Origin: Leucogyrophana mollusca
Taxonomy: Eukaryota > Basidiomycota > Agaricomycetes > Boletales
DNA length: 41,388 nucleotides
Direction of reading: 5' to 3'
NCBI GenBank assembly: GCA_021014945.1
Contig: MU266569.1
Location: forward strand, 1-41,388
Shown here: piece by piece, positions 21,676 to 31,015 of the stretch
Layout: each line of letters starts with the position of its first letter
Position numbering within the stretch: the stretch's first letter is position 1
Position numbers and translations under genes: made by a program
Notes under the pieces: model-generated
Seen by the model: the letters and a program-made list of their open reading frames with translations, nothing else
What the model was told of the DNA's origin: nothing
Databases searched by the model: none

Positions 21676-22258
21676 CTATTCGTCGAAAGCGTTGAACTGA
21701 TACCGAGCCGAGTTCTGGTGAGCGTGCGCTATAATCATAGCAGCAAGTGCTTACCACGCAGTATTCGAAAGGTACGCTTGAGTTGATGATTGCCTCAAAT
21801 ACCTCTCGCGCAATTGTCTGCGGCAGATTGTACCTCGTGGCATTGGCTTCTGCCCCCTGAATGACCTCTTGATCCCTGGAAGGCACGTCCACGGAATCTA
21901 GAGTCGCTTTGAAACGAGTGGCCTCACGCACGTAGGCGGCTCTATTTAGAGATGAATCGTGAACATTAATGACAAGGCACGGAAGGATGTAGCGGTACCT
22001 TTGAGAAAGCAGAGCAAGTAACTGTGCGTCTATGCTGTCTATTCCTGCGCGGACCTCGTCTAAAGAAGAACAGCATGTACTTCCGTCGGCTTGGCGGATA
22101 GATGGTTGCCCCCAAGGTATGGTGCGGTTTTCGTTGGATGGGGGAAAGCACGGCAGATTTTTGCCGTAGCACTCTTCCACGCTCTCGGAACTTGCACGGA
22201 CAAGCTGAAGGTATGTGCAGAGAAAGGTGAAAATCACCATCTTCATGATGGGCGTCAT
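21676..22258 (-). CDS. Secreted chorismate mutase-like protein, copy B
   Basis: Three exons (21999-22258, 21755-21941, 21676-21714) give 161 aa, or 157 if the second ATG at 22246 is used. The N-terminus (MKMVIFTFLCTYLQLVRA) is a signal peptide. The layout parallels copy A: Cys-containing linker (ENRTIPWGQPSI, STCCSSLDEV), core GIDSIDAQLLALLSQRAAYV, RFKATLDSVDVPSRDQEVI, then a helix ending PFEYCVNSARYQFNAFDE. Exons 1 and 2 have the same lengths as in copy A (260 and 187 nt) and both introns sit at the same codons, so the pair arose by tandem duplication. The two proteins have diverged mainly in the N-terminal linker and at the C-terminus. Confidence 0.83.
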
Positions 22259-22470
22259 GTCCAGAGCGGCGGAATTTTGTTCGCTTCCCCTAAGCGAGCA
22301 CTCTGCCCAGACAGGGGCCCTCTGGTCAACAACTCCCAGTCTTCGGGTGAACAGTCCATACTCGAGATCATATTGCGATAAAAATCAAACTACACAGCGT
22401 CAGGGTTTTGTCACGTACAAGTCTCGTTGACGAGACAGCAATAAAATATACAGGTCCTCCCATGCCAGCA

Positions 22471-25400
22471 TCAGACAGCAAATGAAACCCCAGCGTCAAA
22501 TAATGCAGCAGACGACTTTGACACCACGGCCCACTCCGGCAGGAACACCAAAACCTCCTCCAGAGATGGGATCTTACCCCCAGTTCGGCCGCCTCCAACC
22601 GTGGCACTCTCATACTCCGCCCAACCACAACTTACCCGCCCCTTCACATCTGACGAAACGCTCGCCGCGAATGAGTCGATCTCCCATTCAACGTCAACCA
22701 CGAACTCCTTTCCCCAGTCTCGACTCCATAACTGAATCCGCTCCACTCCGTTAGCGGGAACCGCATACCCGACCTGCTCTCCTTTCTCGCCGTCACCGTG
22801 GACGCGGAATGCTGTGACTCGCTGGTTCTCGAATTGGATGGTACAGCTCCTCGTGTTCCGGCCCTGCACCTTGAACCGCGCGCCTGTTGCATTCGTGCGA
22901 ACCACGGAAGCAGTGACCCACGCCTTAGACTTCGGGCTGCCGCCAGGTGATGGAACCCACATGTCGTCGACTTCCCATGAACATGTTTGCAAGCCGAGTT
23001 TGTCAGGAGCATTGGTGCAGACCACGGGTTTACCAAGGGAGGAGGGCAGATGTGTGAGGATATTGCCCGCCAAGTACTGCTGGGGCCCAGTAAGGGAGGT
23101 GATGACACGGTCCACGCGTGATCCTGAAGAACTGAGATCGACGCGCTGACCGAAGTAGACTTTCAGAGGTGCTTCTTGTGAGAACGGGAATGCCACCCAG
23201 GTATATATCGTCGAAAATGCAAATATCAGCAGGACGAGAAGCGTTAGTGATCGGTGGGCGTTCATGCTGAACGGAGCGATTGGCAAGATAGTGAGAAGCG
23301 CCAGTACTGAGACGATACTATAAACTGAGGGCGAACAAAAAGCAAATGGGCATCAGGCTCAGCAGCGAAAGGTATAGCACTGATAGCCCAACGCACCTCC
23401 AGCCGAACTATTTCCGTCCGTGAGAGTCTGGTTCATCGCATTGACCAGGAAAACGGTTACATGGAAGAGCAAAATGGCCGGCAGGGGCACCACGATCAGC
23501 AGCTGCAATAGCCACCAACCAATAGCGCCTTGTTCTTCTCCCTCGGGTTTAGGTGAATGGGGACGTTGCACGAGGGGTGTTATCTCCGTTGGTTCGGCGT
23601 CCTCGACCTCTTCTCCTCGACGGCCATTGATGCCGTCGCTAGATCTAACGGCTTCGTATCGGATACCCCGCACGAACCTGCGATTCTCCGTGGGTGCTTC
23701 TCCTTCTCCATGGATCTCGGCTTCAAAGCCCCTTGCCCCGGTCATGCCCTCGAGACAAGCCAGGACGGAACCAAGGAGAACGACGAAGTTCCAGGCGGTG
23801 ACGAAGTACGTTCCTCCGATGTCGCTCTTACGCAAAACGACCGTGGAGAAGACAAGGAGTATCCACGTGAAGACGTATGTTTGCAGCAGTATCGAGAACT
23901 TTTGCTGTTCTGGTGCGGGTACCACGTTGTGCTTGGTGAGTGGGAACGTCATTGCGAGGACGGTGGTGAGATAGGAAAGGGACAATGACGAAGCAAGCAC
24001 CAGATACGGATGGGAATGGATGATCTAGGAAAACTGAGTTGAGTTCTGAAGCAGGATGTCGAATTCTGAATTGTAGACTTACGAAAGGATTTAAGTTGAC
24101 ATAACCAAGAACAAGGAGGGCTTGGAAACCCGCTCCCAGAACCAAAGCAACCCAGAACTTAGCCCAGTTCCAGAACCCCTTTGCTACTTCCTTGGTTCCT
24201 ACCCATAGTCTCGACCCAAGGCTCCCGGTGGACCCATGCCCGTTTGCCGCACCATGATGTGCGTTTTGCCGATGACGAATACGCTTTGTCACCCTGATGA
24301 TATACTCTGAGTATACAAGTAGCAAGAGTACGATGGGCCCGGCAGTGAGCAGCACCACATTGGCCACGAAAAGGGCTCCGATCGAGAAACTGACCAACGC
24401 CGCACCAAACACTAATTACGGGCATTCAGTCAGCACCAGTGCCAGCGGGACAGATAAGAAAAAACAACTCACGGTCAAAGTAAACTGGATTGCTACTCTT
24501 AGCTTGAGCTGTCTCGTGAGTGCTGTCGTCATTCGCTAACACCACACTCGCTGCGCGGGTCCCCTCCATCATAGCCCAGAGCGCCTTCCCACCGCCCTCC
24601 ATCCCTGGTATTGAGTCATACTTCGTGTGATAGCGACTGCGACCCCTGTAAAAAGCGAAATCGAGGCCATTCATTCCACCTTGCTCGTAAACGGAATAAT
24701 CTGTTCCAGATCGTATCATCCCTCGTGCGAAGGCGTCCGCGGAGATCACATTCGCGTGAGGATGTGGCACATACGAGCCGGACCAAGATCGCAGTGGGAC
24801 ACCCGAAGTAGCACGGAAGAGCATGGGCCGACTATATAGCAAGGATTAATAAGATGGACTCGCGGATACGAAAGGTTTTGTACCCTCCGGCTGCTGCACC
24901 CTCAAGGTTGAGGAATATGTCGGTAATATTCGACCACGAGTGCTCCATGAACCTTAAAGACCGACAGGAACTGGGTGAGATATATCATCCAGATGCAGAG
25001 CGTCGACCTACGCATGAGCCCCGTTCAATCCATCCTCCTCTCCATTGTTGATGTTGAAAATAACAGTCCTCTTCGGCCTTCTTTCCGCAAAATATTGCAC
25101 CATCTGCAAGAGGGTGACGACTCCCATGCCGTCATCAGTCGCGCCAGGTGCAGTAGACACCGAGTCGTAGTGGGCAGAGAGTAAAAAGCCGCCCTTGTCA
25201 GCGTATTCCGGGTCTGTTCCATCGATTTTCACTAGGATGTTGTTTCCTTCGTAGTATGCAGCATATGGTTTGGCCGACAACAGCCCGCTAGCCCAGGAAG
25301 CATTCGACACAAGGTCGTCATAGATGGTAACATGAGGGTAAAAGGAGGCAATGGATTCGACACGGGAAAGTATGTGAGAGCGAACGAGGTCATTTGCATG

Positions 25401-25666
25401 CGAGTTGAACGGGTGAGGACGTGCGGCAACCTACAGTGCAGAGTCTTGTCTTAATGTCAGTCATGGGAGGCGAAGTTGATGCTCACCTGGTGGAGGTCTG
25501 CATATGCCTGGGGAAAATCAAGGCCTCGAGTGTTCTTTGGGATGGAAGGTAGCTTGTCCGTGACGAGCACTGTACTGAATACTGTAGCATAGATAAGAAC
25601 TAGCAAAATGGTTGTTGGGATCGTTCGAAAGGCCAGAACAGCGGACACTCCATCCAGGAAACCCAT
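22471..25666 (-). CDS. PFF1: Vacuolar membrane protease, M28 family
   Basis: Zn-dependent aminopeptidase-like protein of the vacuolar membrane (yeast Pff1/YBR074W family). Seven exons: 25487-25666, 25012-25430, 24884-24952, 24473-24831, 24083-24411, 23397-24024 and 22471-23324, giving 945 aa, the usual size. Residues about 18-38 are the first membrane segment. The M28 domain follows: SAHYDSV (His147), GATDDG (Asp159), NNGEEDG (Glu191/Glu192), LNLEGAAAGG and a later YHTKYDS. The middle part has several hydrophobic segments (GPIVLLLLVYSEYII, WVALVLGAGFQALLVLGYV, FVVLLGSVLACL and others), then a lumenal-type C-terminal domain with CTNAPDKLGLQTCSW. All metal-binding positions I can place are kept. 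Confidence 0.93.
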
Positions 25667-26096
25667 GGTTGAGTTGAGCGCAGCTGCAGGTCGTACGCCG
25701 GGTTGCGTGGGGCCTCCAATACTAAAGCAGCGTCAAGAAAAAGGTATAAGCTAGAGAACTGGAGAATCGAGAGGTTGGTGGTGGTGGTGCGGATTCAAGC
25801 CGAACAACTCAGGTGGGTGTCATCATGGTGGACGTCAGTTCATAAACAGGCCGCTCGGAAACCGCCTCCAGGCTAGGAGCATCACATGATACAGCTAAGG
25901 AACTGGCATAAACAAGGCAGCACGACGGATACACATAGGGCATAGGGGCAGCATAGGTAATGTGACAGACGGAAATGAGCATATGCACTGATATTAAGCG
26001 GATAACGATAGAGGGAAAAAGTAACGAGCCAATGCAGTCCCAAATGGTCCGCGAATAGGGTACAAGATGAAAATGCAGAAGAACGTCGCCGGGGAA
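25667..26096. other. Spacer with protease promoter
   Basis: The 3' flank of the 241-aa membrane protein and the promoter of the protease, both on the minus strand. A further open stretch on the minus strand to 25994 would be coding only if a 38-nt intron before it were real (see the next entry). Confidence 0.4.
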
Positions 26097-26982
26097 CTAG
26101 CCATAGAAGACCGCGTACGCAAAATTGAGGTACCTGGTGAACGCGCCAGACACCACGAGGAAAAGCAATGCCGCGGTGAATACAACATGTCGAAAGCTGG
26201 GCCACGGGAAGTGATGTCCAATTCGAGGCTTCTCTTCCTTCTCATTTTGCGTTTGGCGAGCACATGCAGCCATCGTAAGTCGATGATTCATGACTTCGAA
26301 GGGGTGCGAGATGCAGTCAACGACGGCAGAAATCCTGCCCATGATGGCATCTTCGACATGTGTCACCCCTGCCTGGTATTTTCGAACAATGTGCATGCGT
26401 TTTTCCCGGATCTGAATTGTGGGCTCAGACGGCGAAGGTTCTATGGACAGCAGCTGTGAGTATAAAGACGTGAGTAAGGAGCGCAAAGAGTCACACCGAA
26501 CAACTTCAGTACGCCTTCTTCATCCGTGAGGACGCCAACGGCAAGGGAGGAGAGGTGGTCGGGATGTTGGGGTTCAAAAGGTATTCGTCGATCCGGGTGA
26601 ATGGGCTAGATGGAAGAGTCTGAGGGTTTCTGCGGGAACGAACAATCATTGCATGGAACAAACTGACTGCACACTTCTCCAACCCCCACATTTTCCGGAC
26701 TCGGCCGAGATCAAGGTCTCCCGATGGTTCGAGGGGAACGTCAGCCCTGAGAGCGGACCATCTTACGACGAGGTCTGATTCATCCAGACCCTCGTTCCAG
26801 TCGGTGTAAAAACAGACGCGAACGTGCCTAAATACATCATGCTTGGAGTTAACAGACTGGAGGCTAAATATTTATTCGACGCACCCAGGAAGTGGGTCAC
26901 TAGGAAGTGTCAATCGATGGTTCCAAGAGTACTCGAGATGCTCTTGAGGTGTCTTGACGAAGACTGAGGGTCGGTTGCCCAT
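26097..26982 (-). CDS. Unrecognised single-pass membrane protein, 241 aa
   Basis: I do not recognise this family. Four exons (26885-26982, 26668-26827, 26495-26605, 26097-26453) give 241 aa. The model begins MGNRPSVFVKTPQEHLEYSW. It continues with the protein-like blocks VRVCFYTDWNEGLDESDLVV, GRVRKMWGLEKCAP, PDHLSSLAVGVLTDEEGVLK and REKRMHIVRKYQAGVTHVED. It ends with a basic patch and one hydrophobic helix (FRHVVFTAALLFLVVSGAFT, about residues 208-227) and a short tail. Topology is therefore a large N-terminal soluble part with a C-terminal anchor. An alternative 3' splice (38-nt intron) would replace the last 12 residues by a second hydrophobic stretch ending at 25994; the intron is unusually short, so I prefer the stop at 26097. 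Confidence 0.7.
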
Positions 26983-27841
26983 ATCGGTGGTGGGTTACTT
27001 GCAGGACCGGGCGCGCAATCCGGGGGAAGAGTCTTTTCTGTACACAAGCCAGAGGGTTATATGAGGATGTACTCGGGTCCAAGGAGGAGCTCTGAGGCAG
27101 GAGACTGGAAGATGAATCCTCATGAGAGCGACATGTTTATCGGAAGTCGAAGGTCCTGGCGTGTCAAACGGGAGTCCAACAAAGACTTACTTTCCTAGCA
27201 CAAGACAACCATGGTAACGTCTGCGAAGAACAACTTGACCAGACGGCGTCCAGAACAAAAGTACAAGGTATCACTGGGTCTTGTTAATGACTAGGCAAGT
27301 TGGTAGGATGCATGATTGAGATGATATCCAGTTGTCCAAGGCCTTCTGGTTTGATTATTGCCCATCGCGAAAGGAGAACAAGGGACTTTGAATGTGGAGC
27401 CCGAGGAAAGTACAAGGGCAACGTGACAGCAAGTCTGACCAAGTGTGCTTGATGTAGTCACTTGTAAGTTAGAGTGACTTGATGGTTACGATCGCCCATG
27501 GATGCATGATCATTGAAATATGGGTTAAATCCCAACTTAATGAGATGTCAAAGCTGTTCATGGAGAAGTAATTGGTTCGAGTTCAATGATGAATGTGAGT
27601 AAATGAAGCGCCCAAACTGGAATAATATGATATTATTAGACACGTCCGGCGTGTTCGAGCACCCACTCAAGAGAATCGACAATGACGGAGTGCCGGATAT
27701 CCAAAAACCTCAATATTCAATATACAATCGCTGCACTATAACTCCAAGAGAAAAGGTTAAATCCCTATCATTACACAGAGTGTACCCCCGGTCAACGCCC
27801 TGCACTATTGACCATGCTGTTGACCATACCATTTCCCGAGA
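26983..27841. other. Intergenic region
   Basis: Promoter and leader of the 241-aa membrane protein, and the 3' flank of the ubiquitin-like gene, both minus strand. Nothing else is supported. Confidence 0.45.
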
Positions 27842-29199
27842 TCACATGTCCCCCACCATCTTGATGATGAACTTCGATCCCTCTTCCGCCCCAACCCTCG
27901 ACATCGTGTCGCCTATATCGCACTCAAATAGATGCTCCATCTCTTCTCCGTCTTCCTCCATGGTAACGATCAGGAAAAGCTGCGCGCTGTCGTAATCCAG
28001 ACGGAACGACTTGCAAGCTCCTGCCACGACTTTCGAGACACGAGAATTAGGTCTGACGTGGAACATTGCCTGTTGCTTGCTTGCCCGGTGGGCAATGTTA
28101 ATTAGTAGCTTTTCGCTGACCGGCTGAACATTCGCCGGTTCCGACTGTGAGGCGTCTGGTATTTCTGCTCTCGCACCCGTGAGCAGAGGTCGCGAGAAAC
28201 GTTAGAAAAGACATTCACCTTCGTGTTGAGCCTTATTGCCCTGCGCAGCTGCCCTGTTTCCAGGCTCCCTCTTCACTTTAGCACCTAATATTATTGAGTT
28301 CAGCATCCCAAAGCGATACCAGGCCAAAATCAATGGCTCACTCGGTACCCGTGGAGGGGAAGCTACTGGGTCGGGAGCAGCCTCCTCCTGCCCCGCATCG
28401 CGGTTACGCAAAAACGAGGCTTGGGGTGGAGGAGTCGGCTCTCTGTCGGGCACTTGGGAATGATTGCTGGTGATCGACGCGCGGTGCTTGGCTGCTGATT
28501 TAACTAATGGCGCGTCTGGCTGAGGGTCTTCGTCGTCGTCGTCATTTCGAGTGATGTTAGCTTCGAGCTCGGAAGCGCCAGCGTTTTCATTGCCACTTGC
28601 TTCTCCTTGTGCGTCAGGCTCAGGCTCAGGTTCATGAAGGTCGTCAGCAGGATCTTCGGTAGCCAAGTTTTCCTCCGGTTCGTCAGGCGGTTCTGCAGCT
28701 GGATGGAGTTGGTCTTCGGGTGCGGGGTCGTCAGGCGGCGGAACGTGTACCCGAGGAATATCCTGGGCGATCTGGTTGTCTGCCACTAGAAAAAGACATG
28801 AAGCTTTATGAATGGGGCATCAGCTTCTGATTACTGGTGCTTTACCTGCGGGCGGCACTGGTACTAGGCCAGCAGTCACAGAAACTGCGATTTTCCTGAC
28901 TCGCAGGCGGATTTCATGCCATACAGATTCTCGTATTCTAGTCGGCTCTCCTAGGGAAACATCTATATTTGATGAAGTGAACGTGAGCTTTTGGCCTGCT
29001 GGTAAACTAAACTCTTGCTGTGCGACTTCTTCCAGCTCCTGCGCAGGTTGGTTGTCAGTTCTAACGCGACCCGTACCGATGTAATCAGGCGAACCGCGAA
29101 CGTCTCTGGGGATTTTATGCAGACGCGATCATTCCCGTAGCACAGCACCAACATCGAAGTACCATGAGTGGAGACCACAAATGGGTTTGCCTGAGCCAT
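27842..29199 (-). CDS. Acidic protein with ubiquitin-like regions at both ends
   Basis: No named orthologue recognised. Four exons (29095-29199, 28846-29038, 28219-28785, 27842-28155) give 392 aa. Residues about 14-85 (MLVLCYGNDRVCIKSPETF, QQEFSLPAGQKLTFTSSN, WHEIRLRVRKIAVSV) look like a beta-grasp domain. Residues about 100-290 are disordered and very acidic and Pro-rich (PPDEPEENLATEDPADDLHE, NDDDDEDPQPD). Residues about 305-392 read as a SUMO/Rad60-like beta-grasp fold (LLINIAHRASKQQAMFHVRP, DYDSAQLFLIV, GDTMSRVGAEEGSKFIIKMV). There is no C-terminal Gly-Gly for conjugation. The first intron uses a weak donor (GTTCGC); a shorter 38-nt alternative adds six residues. Tandem ubiquitin-like folds recall Rad60/NIP45, but that link is only structural analogy. 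Confidence 0.75.
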
Positions 29200-29509
29200 T
29201 GTTGGGTGCAGGACCTCTTGAGATATGGCCGTCTGGCGTCACGCTGGGTCGTTAAAAAAAGGCAGAATAATGGAAAACAAAAATTTCGTTCAATGTGTCG
29301 CGTCTTTATGTACGTCACGCGTCACGGTAAACTGCGCATGAGGCTCCTGCGTGGCGATCACCTGACCGCGTCTTGGACGACCCCGACGTCATCCGCCAGT
29401 TGCACCGACTCGAAGCATTCCTCTTACAACCATGATATATACAGCTTTATACAATAAACATACAAGGAAGCTTCCACGCCGGCCTCTCCTCCCACGACGT
29501 TATCGGCTT
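29200..29509. other. Short spacer
   Basis: Promoter of the ubiquitin-like gene and 3' flank of the EF-hand gene. No gene is seen. Confidence 0.5.
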
Positions 29510-30633
29510 TCACGGCAGTGATAACACCAACTTCATGAATTCCTCGTAGCTGATCTGTATCCACCCATCTCGGTCGGTATCCAGACGCTGGAAAGCCTCG
29601 ATAAGCTGCCTGATGACAACGCTAGCACGCAAGAAGCGGTCGAAAGTAAGTGCAGGGCGACGTCCTCCAGCCGTGGTAGAGGCTGGAGTATGATGATTGT
29701 TAGCAGTCAAAGTCATGCGGCCTGAAGAGCGAGAGGATGATCACCATATTTCCATTGAACAATATTGAGCAACCCAGGAGGCAAGTTGAGGCTTATGAGA
29801 GAAGTGTGAGCAAGAATCGAAACACGACGCGGAATAGACGCACTCGAAGTCCCGCAGAGCAGCGGCGAACTCGTCTAGACCGATGGACCCACTCTGATCA
29901 CGATCATGGTGCCTAAACACCCTTTGCCAATCCTGAAGGCTCGACATTAGGTACGAAGCATAGGGGAAACCCATGACGCACCTGGATGTATTTCCAAAGC
30001 CCCGCAAACTGAAAAAAAAGTTGAACGATGTGTAAACACTCGAGACACTCTACGACACACCTCGTTGACGCCAATCGCTCCGCTGTGGTCGACATCCTGT
30101 CCGAGTATCAGTCAAAGAGTTTCAGGGGCCAAATCCGCGTGCGTACAAATAAGTTCATCAGGAGCTTCACAGTGTCAAGGTCGAAGGCTAGAATCCGCCT
30201 CAGATGACTCGTGAGCAGGAATCGGCAGTTGCAACTCACGGGTCCAATCCCCGTTGATAAGCGCTTTCTCTTCGGAGCACGCTGTCAGTGCACGGAAGAC
30301 AAATAATTGAGGAAGACCCACGGAGTTCGACTACGGTGATAGCACCAGATCTGTCGGTGTCAACTGCATTGAACCAGCCCTGGATACTATCGCGTCAGGA
30401 AGTAAATCAGCTGAGCAATGCTGGAAGGCTGGGGCGAACTGACGCAGGATCGACGGCAGGAGTCAATGGTGCGCCACGTGTGAATCCACCGGGGTGGGTA
30501 TACCCAGGGGGAGGATAATCTGCAGGTGCCCCGTACTATTTAAATGAATCGATATCAGACTTAACAACATAGACCCAGCTAGGGCGATCAAAGTTGGTTG
30601 AATGTTTCTTACACCATGGCCATGATACGCCAT
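29510..30633 (-). CDS. PEF1: Penta-EF-hand calcium-binding protein (PDCD6/Pef1-like)
   Basis: Calcium sensor of the penta-EF-hand family (ALG-2, sorcin, peflin, yeast Pef1), which binds partner proteins at membranes. Ten exons: 30613-30633, 30444-30535, 30322-30386, 30240-30269, 30147-30187, 30061-30096, 29982-30008, 29844-29932, 29745-29791 and 29510-29682, giving 206 aa. A short Gly/Pro/Tyr-rich N-terminus (YGAPADYPPPGYTHPGGF) precedes the hands. EF1 DTDRSGAITVVE is at 47-58, then ELQKALINGDW, EF2 DVDHSGAIGVNE at 84-95, EF3 DRDQSGSIGLDE at 114-125, a degenerate EF4 (TFDRFLRA), and EF5 starting DTDRDGWIQISYEE at 184. Loops 1-3 keep the acidic ligand at position 12. EF5 is atypical, as expected for the dimerising hand. 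Five exons are under 50 nt. Confidence 0.93.
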
Positions 30634-31015
30634 CTTTGAAGGATATGCTGAAGTGGTAGCGGCGGCGGTGGTGTGTGGGGGGGAATAAAAGTCGTCTGCG
30701 CTGGCGGGGATTAGTGCGTCAGATATCTTATATGTCAAGTTCGGCGCTGGAGCAATGCAGTGCTTCGGGCGGTGGCCTCAGGTCACTTGGCTCTCGATTT
30801 CCAATCGTGGTCTCATAAGACGGAGATAACCGTTCACTGATCCTTATCGTTGACAGAAAGCGAACAGATAGATAAAATAATGCTACAGGTATAATCCATG
30901 AGGTCGGTGGTAATAGTGAGGATACAGTGCAATAAGGAGAACATACATAACAGCAATAGCGGATAGAAAACCCACCCCTACTCCCGGAGTCCACGCTCCA
31001 CCCTTCCTCGCCTTC
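30634..31015. other. Spacer with PEF promoter
   Basis: It holds the 3' flank of SPT7 and the promoter and leader of the EF-hand gene, including a GT-rich stretch (30658-30684) that is pyrimidine-rich on the transcribed sense. No gene is seen. Confidence 0.45.

Noticed and set aside
26506..26691. Alternative reading frame (RIDEYLLNPNIPTTS) in the 241-aa membrane protein gene
   Set aside because: It would need an acceptor at 26640 and leads to a stop after MKKAY. The chosen acceptor at 26606 gives a frame that continues correctly into the next exon.
27560..27595. tRNA-like T-arm (GGTTCGAGTT with flanking 5-bp pairing)
   Set aside because: The preceding 50 bases lack an A box and cannot form acceptor or anticodon stems. 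Judged to be chance.
28970..29140. Apparent 1-base frameshift in an A-run of the ubiquitin-like gene
   Set aside because: It first looked as if reading frames had to switch near 29118. An intron from 29039 to 29094 keeps one frame and gives a continuous, sensible sequence, so no frameshift is needed.
30728..30994. 88-codon minus-strand open frame between PEF and SPT7
   Set aside because: It has no ATG start at its head, lies in the SPT7 3' flank and shows no domain.
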